In this document: positions 8,088 through 16,293 of the stretch, one piece after another
Position numbering within the stretch: position 1 is the stretch's first letter
How the letters are laid out: each line of letters begins with the position of its first letter
Assembly: GCF_002975275.1 (NCBI RefSeq)
Contig: NZ_PCOQ01000013.1
Location: forward strand, 89,812 to 153,811
Direction of reading: 5' to 3'
Source: Achromobacter sp. MYb9
GTDB taxonomy: Bacteria > Pseudomonadota > Gammaproteobacteria > Burkholderiales > Burkholderiaceae_B
Length of the DNA stretch: 64,000 bases
The notes under the pieces: model-generated
What the model saw: only the letters and a program-made list of their open reading frames with translations
Database searches by the model: none
Told to the model about the DNA's origin: nothing
Program-made: the position numbers and the translations under genes

Positions 8088-9662
8088 TCAGGCCGCGTGC
8101 GCGGCAGACTGGGAGGACTCGATGCCGAAGTCCTGCGGAAAATGGTTCAGCGCGGACAACACCGGGTAGGGCGCCATGCCCCCTAGCGCGCACAGCGAAC
8201 CGCCCATCATCGTGTCGCACAGGTCGCGCAGCAGGTGCACCTGCTGTTCGCGCTGCGACGCGTCGCCGGTTGCGATCTTGTCCAGGGTTTCGACGCCGCG
8301 CGTGGAACCGATGCGGCAGGGGGTGCATTTGCCGCAGGATTCGATGGCACAGAATTCCATCGCGTAGCGCGCCATGCGGACCATGTCGACGGTGTCATCG
8401 AAGGCCACCAGTCCGCCGTGGCCGATCATGGCCGAAATCTGGATATAGGCCTCGTAGTCCAGCGGCACGTCCCATTGCGATTCCGGCAGGTAGGCGCCCA
8501 GCGGGCCGCCCACCTGCACGGCGCGCAACGGACGCCCCGAGGCGCTGCCGCCGCCGAATTCATAAAGCAGGTCGCGCAGGCTCAGGCCGAAAGCCTTTTC
8601 AACCAGGCCTCCCTGCTTCAGGTTGCCGGCCAGTTGGAACGGCAACGTGCCGTGCGAGCGGCCCACGCCGTAGTCGCGATAGTAGGCCGCGCCCTTGGCC
8701 AGGATGATGGGCACCGTGGCCAGCGAGATCACGTTGTTGATGACGGTGGGCTTGCCGAACAGGCCGGATATCGCCGGCAGTGGCGGCTTGGCGCGCACCA
8801 CGCCGCGCTTGCCCTCCAGGCTTTCAAGCAGGGATGTTTCTTCGCCGCAGATGTAGGCGCCCGCGCCCTTGCGCACTTCCAGGTCGAACACGCGGCCGCT
8901 GCCGTGCACGTCGCTGCCCAGCCAGCCTACGCTGCGCGCCCGCGCAATGGCGGCTTCCAGCGTGGCGATGGCGTGCGGGTACTCGGAACGCACGTAGATG
9001 TAGCCGTAGGTCGCGCCCACCGCCAGCCCGGCGATGGTCATGCCCTCGATCAGCACGTAGGGGTCGCCTTCCATCAGCAGGCGGTCGGCGAACGTGCCCG
9101 AGTCGCCTTCGTCGGCGTTGCAGACGATGTACTTCTGGTCGCTGGGCGACCCGGCCACCGTTTTCCATTTGATGCCGGTCGGGAAGGCCGCGCCGCCGCG
9201 GCCGCGCAGGCCCGAGGTAACCATTTCGTCGACAATCTGCGCCGGCTCCATCTCCAGCGCCCGCTTCAGGCCGGCCAGGCCGCCGTGCGCCGCGTAGTCT
9301 TGCAGGGACAACGGGTCGATGACGCCGACGCGGGCAAATGTCAGCCGTTCCTGGTGTTTCAGGTACGGGATGTCTTCGGTCAGGCCCAGCCGCAGCGGGT
9401 GCGCCCCGCCCGTCAGCCAGCCGGCGTCGAACAGCGCGGCCACGTCTTCCGGGGCGACCGGGCCATACGCCACCCGGCCGTCGGGCGTGGCGACTTCCAC
9501 CAGGGGTTCCAGCCACAGCAGCCCGCGCGACCCGTTGCGCACCACTTGCACGGACAGGCCGCGTTCGTCGGCGACGCGTTCGATGCCGCGCGCCACCGCG
9601 TCGGCGTCCATGGCCAGCGCCGCGGCGTCGCGCGGCACGTAGATGACGACGGGGGCGGTCAT
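8088..9662 (-). CDS. fdsB: NAD-dependent formate dehydrogenase, beta subunit (NuoF-like, FMN/NADH site)
   Basis: This 524-residue subunit carries FMN, the NAD+ site and one [4Fe-4S] cluster. It starts with a thioredoxin-like domain of about 110 residues, followed by the NuoF core with the FMN glycine-rich segment GLRGRGGAAFPTG and the segment GAGAYICGEET. The cluster ligands are Cys443, 446, 449 and Cys491. The stop overlaps nothing and fdsA starts 15 bases later, while its own ATG overlaps the fdsG stop by four bases, so expression is coupled. The fusion of NuoE-like and NuoF-like parts is normal for FdsB. Confidence 0.95.
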   Translation of the reverse strand: MTAPVVIYVPRDAAALAMDADAVARGIERVADERGLSVQVVRNGSRGLLWLEPLVEVATPDGRVAYGPVAPEDVAALFDAGWLTGGAHPLRLGLTEDIPYLKHQERLTFARVGVIDPLSLQDYAAHGGLAGLKRALEMEPAQIVDEMVTSGLRGRGGAAFPTGIKWKTVAGSPSDQKYIVCNADEGDSGTFADRLLMEGDPYVLIEGMTIAGLAVGATYGYIYVRSEYPHAIATLEAAIARARSVGWLGSDVHGSGRVFDLEVRKGAGAYICGEETSLLESLEGKRGVVRAKPPLPAISGLFGKPTVINNVISLATVPIILAKGAAYYRDYGVGRSHGTLPFQLAGNLKQGGLVEKAFGLSLRDLLYEFGGGSASGRPLRAVQVGGPLGAYLPESQWDVPLDYEAYIQISAMIGHGGLVAFDDTVDMVRMARYAMEFCAIESCGKCTPCRIGSTRGVETLDKIATGDASQREQQVHLLRDLCDTMMGGSLCALGGMAPYPVLSALNHFPQDFGIESSQSAAHAA

Positions 9663-10216
9663 GATGAGGCCTCCAGCGTGCGGGTCAGCAGGCGGTCAAG
9701 CTTGTCGGGCGTAACCCGGGCATGCGGCTGGCCGTCGATCATCACGGCCGGGGACTGGGCGCACAGGCCCAGGCAATACACGGGTTCCAGCGTGAAGTTG
9801 CCATCCGCCGTGCTGGCGTGAAAATCGCAGCCCAGCGCGGTGCGCGCGTGGGCGGCCAGGTGCTCGCCGCCCATCGCCTGGCAGGACTCGGCGCGGCACA
9901 CTTCCAGCGTGTGGCGCGCGGCCGGCTCGCCGCGGAAGTGGGGGTAGAAGGTGATGACGCCATGGACTTCGGCGCGGGACAGGTTGAGGGCCTCGGCGAT
10001 GGTCTGCACCGCCTCGGCCGGAATACAGCCCAGCTCGTGCTGCACCTCGTGCAGGACGGGAAGCAAGGGGCCGGGCAGGTCTTTCAGCCGGGCGACGATG
10101 CGTGCGGTGGCCGCGATGGCCGGGGTGGGGGACGCCTGGGCCGCGTCCAGGGCCAGTTTGCCGCCCCGGGCGCCGCCGCTGGACGCCAAGTCGGATTTTG
10201 CCTCGCGCTGATGCAC
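9659..10216 (-). CDS. fdsG: NAD-dependent formate dehydrogenase, gamma subunit (NuoE-like)
   Basis: A 185-residue NuoE-type protein binding one [2Fe-2S] cluster through Cys107, Cys112, Cys148 and Cys152 (CRAESC and CLGLC). It relays electrons between FdsA and FdsB. The start chosen is GTG at 10216, preceded by AGGAGGAG with a six-base spacer; a longer in-frame reading from 10327 would run through the AT-rich promoter region and has no such site. The N-terminal 30 residues before the NuoE fold are low-complexity and basic. It is the first gene of the fds operon, divergent from the regulator. Confidence 0.93.
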   Translation of the reverse strand: MHQREAKSDLASSGGARGGKLALDAAQASPTPAIAATARIVARLKDLPGPLLPVLHEVQHELGCIPAEAVQTIAEALNLSRAEVHGVITFYPHFRGEPAARHTLEVCRAESCQAMGGEHLAAHARTALGCDFHASTADGNFTLEPVYCLGLCAQSPAVMIDGQPHARVTPDKLDRLLTRTLEASS

Positions 10217-10288
10217 GGTGGTCTCCTCCTGTGTTGCTGGGCCCCGCTGTCGGGGGCGTGGTATCGGGTGGGATCTTGGGATATTTAA

Positions 10289-10306
10289 TATGTTTTTTAA
10301 AACATA
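10289..10306. promoter_or_regulatory. Perfect palindrome in fdsG/fdsR intergenic region (candidate operator)
   Basis: TATGTTTT-TT-AAAACATA is an exact 8-bp inverted repeat inside the 159-bp gap between fdsG and the divergent regulator gene. The surrounding 50 bases are very AT-rich in a GC-rich chromosome. It lies about 73 bases upstream of the fdsG start and 70 upstream of the regulator start, a suitable place for a site controlling both. Binding by the neighbouring HTH regulator is inferred. Confidence 0.6.
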
Positions 10307-10375
10307 AAAAAATCCCTTCCACCGCATTATTTGTGTACTCTAGCCCCGTAATTCATTGCCTTCAATAAGAAATAA

Positions 10376-11455
10376 ATGACATATAAGTTCCGTATCGGCT
10401 TGCGGGCGCAATGGACCTTGGGTGGCGACGACAATTCCGATCCCGTGCCGCTGCAAGACATGCTGGCCCTGTTGGCCGCGATTGACGCCACGGGCAACAT
10501 CGCGGGCGCGTGCCGGGCCTGCGGCCTGTCGTACCGGCACGCCTGGGGCGTGCTGCGCCGTTTTGAAGGCATCTTCGGCACCCAACTGCTGATCACCAAC
10601 CGGCGCCAGGGCACGCAGCTGGCGCCGTTCGCGCAGCGGCTGCTGTGGGCCAACCGCCGCATCGAGGCACGGTTGATGCCCACGCTGGACAGCATGGCCT
10701 CCGAGCTGCAGGAAGAACTGGAGCGTCTGCTGCCCGAAAGCGGGCCGCACCTGCGGCTGCACGCCAGCCATGGTTTCGCGGTGGAATCGCTGATGCAGCA
10801 CATGAGCGCCCGCAAGCCGGGGCTGGAATTGCGCTACCGCACGGCAATCGAAGCGCTGGCCTCGCTAGAGCGCCATGAATGCGACCTGGCGGGATTCCAG
10901 GTGCCGCTGGGCGATTTCGAATCGCCCATCATGGAGCGTTATGCGCAGTGGCTGCACGCGGACGAATACGTGCTGATCCATCTGGCCGTGCGCAACACGG
11001 GCCTGTTCGTCACCGCCGGCAACCCCAAGCAGATCCGCGGCATGGCCGACCTGGCGCGACCCGATGTGCGCTTCGTGAACCGGCAGATCGGCTCCAGCAC
11101 GCGCTATCTCGTTAGCTTGATGCTGCAGCGGGCCGGCGTGTCCATCGGCGAAGTCCTGGGTTACGAAACCAACGAATTCACCCATATGGCCATCGCCGCG
11201 CACATTGCCAGCGGCATGGCGGACACGGGCGTGGGCGTCGAGACGGCCGCGTGCCGCTTCGGCCTGGATTTCATCCCCCTGGTGCGCGAGCGCTATTTCT
11301 TCGCCATCCGCAAGTCGTCGCTGGAGACGCCCGCCATGCAAGACCTGCTGTCCATCATGCGCAGCCCCGATTACGTGGGCTACGTCGGACAACTGGTCGG
11401 CTACGACGCCCGGGACACCGGGCGGTTACAAACCTTGGAAGAGGCGTTCGCGTAG
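10376..11455 (+). CDS. ModE-like HTH regulator with periplasmic-binding-protein-like domain (FdsR type)
   Basis: A 359-residue one-component regulator. Residues about 25-95 form a winged helix like the ModE/LysR N-terminus ([19 protein letters not shown]), and residues about 120-340 resemble a substrate-binding domain that could sense an anion such as formate or molybdate. It is divergent from fdsG with only 159 bases between, where a palindrome occurs. Related proteins next to fds operons are called FdsR. The ATG at 10376 has only a weak AAGAAAT-type ribosome site. The ligand is not known from sequence. Confidence 0.8.
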   Translation: MTYKFRIGLRAQWTLGGDDNSDPVPLQDMLALLAAIDATGNIAGACRACGLSYRHAWGVLRRFEGIFGTQLLITNRRQGTQLAPFAQRLLWANRRIEARLMPTLDSMASELQEELERLLPESGPHLRLHASHGFAVESLMQHMSARKPGLELRYRTAIEALASLERHECDLAGFQVPLGDFESPIMERYAQWLHADEYVLIHLAVRNTGLFVTAGNPKQIRGMADLARPDVRFVNRQIGSSTRYLVSLMLQRAGVSIGEVLGYETNEFTHMAIAAHIASGMADTGVGVETAACRFGLDFIPLVRERYFFAIRKSSLETPAMQDLLSIMRSPDYVGYVGQLVGYDARDTGRLQTLEEAFA

Positions 11456-11504
11456 GCGTGTCTTGCCTGCGCCGGTATGCCTCGCGCCGGGATATGATGG
11501 CCCC

Positions 11505-12620
11505 ATGAGCAAAGTGATTTTCCTTGCCGACCGCCGGTCCGACCGTTCGGCCTGGCCCACGCCCGGCGAACTGCCGCCGGCGGGGCAGCCCGCGCTGGAT
11601 GCGCGCGCACGCCCGTTGCGCGACCTGCGCATCTCGGTCACTGACCGCTGCAATTTCCGCTGCACGTACTGCATGCCGCGTGAAGTGTTCGACAGCAGCT
11701 ATACCTTCATGCCGCATTCGGACCTGCTGTCCTTCGAAGAGATCAGCCGGCTGGCCGGCATCTTCACGCAACTGGGCGTAGAGAAAATCCGCCTGACCGG
11801 CGGCGAACCGCTGCTGCGCAAGCACATCGAAAACCTGGTGGGCCAGCTGGCCGAATTGCGCACGCCGGCCGGCCGCCCGCTGGACCTGACCCTCACGACC
11901 AATGGCAGCGTGCTGGCCCGCAAGGCCGCTGCGCTGAAGGCCGCGGGGCTCACGCGCGTCACCGTCAGCCTTGACGCGCTGGACGCGGCCATGTTCCAGG
12001 AGATGAGCGACAGCGGCTTCACGCCCGACGACGTGCTGCGCGGCATCGACGCGGCCGCCAGCGCGGGCCTGGCGCCCGTGAAGGTCAACATGGTGGTGCG
12101 GCGCGGCCTGAACGACGGGCAGATCCTGCCCATGGCTGAACGCTTCCGCAACAGCGGCCATATCCTGCGTTTCATCGAATACATGGACGTAGGCAACAGC
12201 AACGGCTGGAATCTTGCCGAAGTGGTGCCCAGCCAGGAAGTGCTGGATCGCATCGGCGCGGTCCATCCCCTGGAACCCGTGCAAAGCAGCGAAATGGGCC
12301 GCGTGGCCGAACGCTGGCGCTACCACGACGGCGGCGGCGAAATCGGCGTCATTTCCAGCGTCACGCATGCGTTCTGCGGCGGCTGTACGCGCGCGCGCCT
12401 GTCGCCGGAGGGCAAGCTCTTCCTGTGCCTGTTCGCGCACGAGGGGTACGATTTGCGCGCGCCGCTGCGCGGTGGCGCCACCGACGCCGAACTGGCAGCC
12501 ATCCTGTCGGGCATCTGGGGCGCCCGCAACGACCACTATTCAGAACTGCGCGGCCGCAACGCGGCGGCTCCCACGCCGGATCCGGGGCGCAAAGTCGAAA
12601 TGAGCTATATCGGTGGCTGA
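11505..12620 (+). CDS. moaA: GTP 3',8-cyclase MoaA (molybdenum cofactor biosynthesis)
   Basis: This radical SAM enzyme performs the first step of molybdopterin synthesis, rearranging GTP to 3',8-cyclo-GTP. The 371-residue protein has the SAM-cluster cysteines Cys49, 53 and 56 in CNFRCTYC, the C-terminal substrate cluster Cys291, 294 and 308, and the essential C-terminal Gly-Gly. The N-terminus is about 30 residues longer than in E. coli MoaA. The ATG at 11505 lies 49 bases after the regulator stop. It overlaps mobA by eight bases. MoaC, the next enzyme, is encoded at 15.7 kb on the other strand. Confidence 0.96.
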   Translation: MSKVIFLADRRSDRSAWPTPGELPPAGQPALDARARPLRDLRISVTDRCNFRCTYCMPREVFDSSYTFMPHSDLLSFEEISRLAGIFTQLGVEKIRLTGGEPLLRKHIENLVGQLAELRTPAGRPLDLTLTTNGSVLARKAAALKAAGLTRVTVSLDALDAAMFQEMSDSGFTPDDVLRGIDAAASAGLAPVKVNMVVRRGLNDGQILPMAERFRNSGHILRFIEYMDVGNSNGWNLAEVVPSQEVLDRIGAVHPLEPVQSSEMGRVAERWRYHDGGGEIGVISSVTHAFCGGCTRARLSPEGKLFLCLFAHEGYDLRAPLRGGATDAELAAILSGIWGARNDHYSELRGRNAAAPTPDPGRKVEMSYIGG

Positions 12621-13230
12621 CGCCGCATCGCCGCGCGAGCGCATCGCCGGGCTGATCCTGGCGGGCGGGCAGGGCTCCCGCATGAACCAGCAAGACAAGG
12701 GGCTGGTGCTGCTGTGCGGCCAGCCGCTGGTGGCGCACGTGGCGGACCGCCTGGCGCCGCAGGTGGGCCGGTTGATCGTCAGCGCCAACCGCCATCAGGA
12801 CCGCTACGCGCAGTACGGGCAGGTGGTCGAAGACGGTGAACCGGCGCTGGGCGCGTTCCAGGGACCCTTGCTGGGCATCGCGGCCGGGCTTGCCGCCGCC
12901 GCGCAAGACGACTGGCTGGTGGTGGCGCCTTGCGACACGCCTTTCCTGCCTACCGACCTGGCTGCGCGCCTGATCGGCACGGCCCGATCGGCCCGCGCGC
13001 CGCTGGCCTACGCCGCGGCCAACGGCCAGCGCCATTCCGCCTGCATGGCGGTGCGCACGTCGCTGCTGCCGGATCTGCGCGCCTACCTGCTGGGGGGCGA
13101 CCGCAAGGTGGGCCTGTGGCAGGCCCGCGCGGGCGGCGTCGAAACCTGCTTTGACGACACGCCCGACGCCTTCATGAACGTCAATACGCCGGAAGAACTG
13201 GCCGCGGCCGAACGCTACGCCAGCCAGTGA
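12613..13230 (+). CDS. mobA: Molybdenum cofactor guanylyltransferase MobA
   Basis: MobA adds GMP to molybdopterin to make bis-MGD, the cofactor form predicted for both FdsA and NasA in this window. The 205-residue protein begins with the nucleotidyltransferase loop LAGGQGSRM and has the acidic metal site in APCDTPFLP and the segment [10 protein letters not shown] near the end. The GTG start sits inside the moaA 3' end, so translation is coupled. Its last 16 bases overlap the 3' end of moeA on the opposite strand. Confidence 0.93.
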   Translation: MADAASPRERIAGLILAGGQGSRMNQQDKGLVLLCGQPLVAHVADRLAPQVGRLIVSANRHQDRYAQYGQVVEDGEPALGAFQGPLLGIAAGLAAAAQDDWLVVAPCDTPFLPTDLAARLIGTARSARAPLAYAAANGQRHSACMAVRTSLLPDLRAYLLGGDRKVGLWQARAGGVETCFDDTPDAFMNVNTPEELAAAERYASQ

Positions 13231-14420
13231 CGCAGGTCGTAGTACGGCACGCGGTCCATGTCGTTGATCTGCACGTCGGCCGGCAGGCGCGCCAGGCCCG
13301 TCGCCCACGGCATCGAACTGATCACGCCCGACCCCTGATGGCCGTAGGCCACCAGTTCGCCGCTGCCGTCCTCGGCCGCGCGGCGCTGGACGCGCAGGAA
13401 TTCCTCGCGGCTGTCCCGGCGCGGACGTTCCGTGCGCAAGGGCAACAGACTGACCGGCGGAAAGATCTCTTCGCGGCCCTGCATGCGCCGCACCAGCGGC
13501 GACACCAGCATCGCGAACACGGCATAGGCCGACACCGGATTGCCGGGCAGGCTGACGACGGGTTTGCCGCCGATCTGCGCCAATGCCACGGGCTTGCCCG
13601 GTTTCATGCGCACCTTCCATAGCGACAACTCACCGCCCAGCGTGGCCAGCGCGGGCTTGACCAGGTCGCGTTCGCCGACGGACACGCCGCCCACGCTCAA
13701 CACCAGGTCGCAATCGGCCAACAGCGTCTTGAACGCGGCCAGCAGATCGGCTTCGGTATCGCGGGCATGCAGCACGTGCACGGGCAATGCGCCCAGGCCG
13801 TGCACCAGCGCGGCCAGCATTGGGCCATTCGAGTTATAGATCTGTTCGGGCGCGCGGGGCATGCCGGGCGGCACCAGTTCGTCGCCGGTGGTCAGGATGC
13901 CGACGCGCAACTGGGCCACGACCGACACGCGGGCAAGGCCTTGCGACGCCAGCAATGCCACATGGGCGGCCTGCAGCACCGTGCCGGCGGGCAGCAACGG
14001 CGCGCCGGTCATCGTGTCTTCGCCACGGCGGCGGATATGCTGGTTGGACGCGGGCTGGCGCGTGATCTCCACAAGGTTGTCGGCTTCGACGGTGTCTTCC
14101 TGCATGACCACCGTGTCGGCGCCGTCGGGCACCAGGCTGCCGGTGAACAGGCGAATCGCGTGGCCGGGCTTGAGCGGTTCGGGCACGTCGCCCGCATAGC
14201 ACCGCTGTTGAATGGGCAGGCGGCCGCCCGCGCGCCAATCGGCCACGCGCAAGGCGTAGCCGTCCATGGCGCTGTTGTCGGCCGGGGGAATGTCCACGGT
14301 GGCGGTCAGGTCGGCCGCCAGCACGCGGCCGGCGGCGTCGTTCAGGCCGACGTCTTCATGGCGTTGCAGCGGCCCTGCGGCATTGGCCAGCAGGGTCTGG
14401 GCTTGATCGAAATCCAGCAT
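13215..14420 (-). CDS. moeA: Molybdopterin molybdenumtransferase MoeA
   Basis: MoeA inserts molybdate into adenylylated molybdopterin. The 401-residue product has the family segments PPADNSAMDGYA and RLFTGSLVPDGADTVVMQE near residues 45-115, the GGVSVGERD motif, the MKPGKP region and a C-terminal beta-barrel domain (domain IV). It is the last gene of the moaCDE-moaB-moeA run; three bases separate it from moaB. It converges on mobA with a 16-base antisense overlap of the two coding ends. Confidence 0.95.
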   Translation of the reverse strand: MLDFDQAQTLLANAAGPLQRHEDVGLNDAAGRVLAADLTATVDIPPADNSAMDGYALRVADWRAGGRLPIQQRCYAGDVPEPLKPGHAIRLFTGSLVPDGADTVVMQEDTVEADNLVEITRQPASNQHIRRRGEDTMTGAPLLPAGTVLQAAHVALLASQGLARVSVVAQLRVGILTTGDELVPPGMPRAPEQIYNSNGPMLAALVHGLGALPVHVLHARDTEADLLAAFKTLLADCDLVLSVGGVSVGERDLVKPALATLGGELSLWKVRMKPGKPVALAQIGGKPVVSLPGNPVSAYAVFAMLVSPLVRRMQGREEIFPPVSLLPLRTERPRRDSREEFLRVQRRAAEDGSGELVAYGHQGSGVISSMPWATGLARLPADVQINDMDRVPYYDLRHWLA

Positions 14421-14423
14421 GGG

Positions 14424-14951
14424 TCAGTTGTCTTCTTGTTGAGGCTTGAAATGCGAAGCGAAGTTGCAGGGCCGATGGCTGCTGTCGAGCTGTTCGCGCA
14501 GGATCTGCGCCCAGGCAGTTTCGCAGGCATTGTTGGAGCCGGGCAGGCAGAAGATCAGCGTGTGGTTGGCTGACCCTGCGAACGCGCGCGACTGGATGGT
14601 CGAGCTGCCGATCTCGGTGTAGGAAATCTGTCGGAACAGCTCGCCGAACCCGGGAATCTCGCGGTCCAGCAGCGGCAGGATGGCTTCCGGCGTGTGGTCG
14701 CGATGCGAGAAGCCCGTGCCGCCCGTCGTCAGGATGATCTGCACCTCGGGGTCGGCGATCCAGTCGCTGATGACGCGGCGGATCTGGTAGATGTCGTCGC
14801 GCACGATGTCGCGGCGCACGCATTGGTGCCCGGCGTGCGCCAGGCTATGGGCAAGCAGGTTGCCGGAGGTGTCGTCGCCTGCGCTGCGGGTGTCGCTGAC
14901 GGTCAGCACGGCGCAGGTCAGCGACAGGGGGACGGGGCTTTCTTCGCTCAT
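14424..14951 (-). CDS. moaB: Molybdenum cofactor biosynthesis protein MoaB/MogA family
   Basis: A 175-residue molybdopterin-binding protein of the MogA/MoaB fold that is expected to adenylylate molybdopterin before MoeA acts. It shows LTVSDTRSAGDDTSG near residues 16-30, LTTGGTGFSHRDHTPEA near 74-90 and the PGSNNAC segment. Its start overlaps the moaE stop by four bases. Whether it acts as MogA or as the less well understood MoaB cannot be decided from sequence alone; the length favours MoaB. Confidence 0.9.
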   Translation of the reverse strand: MSEESPVPLSLTCAVLTVSDTRSAGDDTSGNLLAHSLAHAGHQCVRRDIVRDDIYQIRRVISDWIADPEVQIILTTGGTGFSHRDHTPEAILPLLDREIPGFGELFRQISYTEIGSSTIQSRAFAGSANHTLIFCLPGSNNACETAWAQILREQLDSSHRPCNFASHFKPQQEDN

Positions 14952-15430
14952 GGGTGTTCCTTCTTCGAAGCGGAGTCTTCATCCCAGGCATCCGTGCGGT
15001 CCTGGTCGGATTGGCGTTGTTCGACCCAGAAGCTGCTGCCGCCCGAGAGCGTTTCGCGCTTCCAGAAAGGCGCGCGCGTCTTGAGCGCGTCGATGATGTA
15101 TTCGCAGCCGCGGAAGGCGTCGCCCCGGTGCGCGCTGGCCGCCGCCACGAACACGATCTGGGCGTTGCGGGGCAGGGCGCCCACCCGGTGCACGATCACG
15201 GTGCCGTCCAGGTTCCAGCGCGCGCGGGCGGTTTCGGCGATGGTCTCAAGCTCGCGTTCGCACATGCCGGGGTAGTGCTCGAGAAAGAGCGTGTCGGTGG
15301 GCGAATCGGGCGCGTAGTCGCGCACGTAGCCCACGAAAGTGACGATGCCGCCCACGCCCGACCCCGCGCCTTCCCGCAGCGCGGCGGTCAGCGCGGCGCC
15401 GTCGAAATCGGCTTCCTGGACGCTGATCAT
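14948..15430 (-). CDS. moaE: Molybdopterin synthase catalytic subunit MoaE
   Basis: MoaE converts cyclic pyranopterin monophosphate to molybdopterin with sulfur delivered by MoaD. The 160-residue form starts at ATG 15430, nine bases after GGAGG; an in-frame GTG at 15439 has no room for a ribosome site. Family segments include GGIVTFVGYVRD, LEHYPGMCERE, HRVGALP and the catalytic KTRAPFWKRE lysines. A Lys/Glu/Asp-rich tail closes the protein. It follows moaD by five bases. Confidence 0.94.
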   Translation of the reverse strand: MISVQEADFDGAALTAALREGAGSGVGGIVTFVGYVRDYAPDSPTDTLFLEHYPGMCERELETIAETARARWNLDGTVIVHRVGALPRNAQIVFVAAASAHRGDAFRGCEYIIDALKTRAPFWKRETLSGGSSFWVEQRQSDQDRTDAWDEDSASKKEHP

Positions 15431-15435
15431 GGCCT

Positions 15436-15687
15436 TCACCCTCCGGTGACGGGTTCGAACACCGCGACCTCGTCGCCGGGCCGGATCGGCGCCGTCGGCT
15501 TGGAGTGGGTCTGGTTGATGGCCAGCTTCAGGCGGCTGGCGGGCGCCAGCTGGGGATAGCGTTCGCCCAGCGCGGCCAGCAGCTGCGCGCCCGTGGACTC
15601 GCCATCCAGGGGCCAGCTTTCGCCGCGCTTGCCGACCAGCTCGGCCACGCGAGCGAAGTACAGGAGATCAATCGTTGCGCCATTCAC
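15436..15687 (-). CDS. moaD: Molybdopterin synthase sulfur carrier MoaD
   Basis: An 83-residue ubiquitin-like sulfur carrier ending in the required Gly-Gly (EPVTGG), whose C-terminal thiocarboxylate feeds MoaE. The start is GTG at 15687, eight bases after GGAGG, and lies within the last codons of moaC (20-base overlap in a different frame). The internal segment LLYFARVAEL matches the family. The length is normal for MoaD. Confidence 0.92.
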   Translation of the reverse strand: MNGATIDLLYFARVAELVGKRGESWPLDGESTGAQLLAALGERYPQLAPASRLKLAINQTHSKPTAPIRPGDEVAVFEPVTGG

Positions 15688-16156
15688 CGCTTTTTCCTCC
15701 CGCCTTGTACTTAAGGCGTACTTGTTCGACCACGATGCCTTTGTCCGCGGCCTTGCACATGTCATAGATGGTCAGCGCAGCGACGCTGCACGCCATCATG
15801 GCTTCCATTTCAACGCCGGTCTTGTAGCTGGTGCGGCAGGTGGCCAGGATGTCGATGCGGTGCGCGGCGTCGTCCAGCGAGAAGTCGACGCCGACAAACG
15901 CCAGCGGCAGGCTGTGGCACAGCGGGATCAGCTCGGCGCAGCGCTTGGCGGCCAGGACGGCGGCCACGCGCGCGGTATTGAGCACTTCGCCCTTGCCCTG
16001 GCCCGGTTGCGTCAGGAGGCCGTAGGCCACGGCGTTCATGCGCACGCTGGCGGTGGCGATGGCGACGCGCTCGGAATCCGTCTTGGCGATAACGTCGACC
16101 ATGCGGACCTGGCCGGCGTCATCCAGGTGGCTCAAGGTGGGGGTGGATGATGGCAT
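15668..16156 (-). CDS. moaC: Cyclic pyranopterin monophosphate synthase MoaC
   Basis: MoaC turns the MoaA product into cyclic pyranopterin monophosphate. The 162-residue protein shows the conserved segments MVDVIAKTDSER, LIPLCHSLPL and GVEMEAMMACSVAALTIYDM, and active-site lysine/histidine residues in these blocks. It is the first gene of the minus-strand cofactor run moaC-moaD-moaE-moaB-moeA, with a 137-base gap upstream shared with the divergent DUF748 gene. Confidence 0.95.
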   Translation of the reverse strand: MPSSTPTLSHLDDAGQVRMVDVIAKTDSERVAIATASVRMNAVAYGLLTQPGQGKGEVLNTARVAAVLAAKRCAELIPLCHSLPLAFVGVDFSLDDAAHRIDILATCRTSYKTGVEMEAMMACSVAALTIYDMCKAADKGIVVEQVRLKYKAGGKSGEWRND

Positions 16157-16293
16157 GGGATTCGGGATCGAGAATTGTTAATGTTTGAAAAGAGCGGCCC
16201 CGGCTGGCCGGGGAAGGCCGCTGTTACGCCTATGATAGACGAGCGCTAACCGGGGCGCGATAATCGCCTTCAACTCGTATCAGGAGACTCGCG

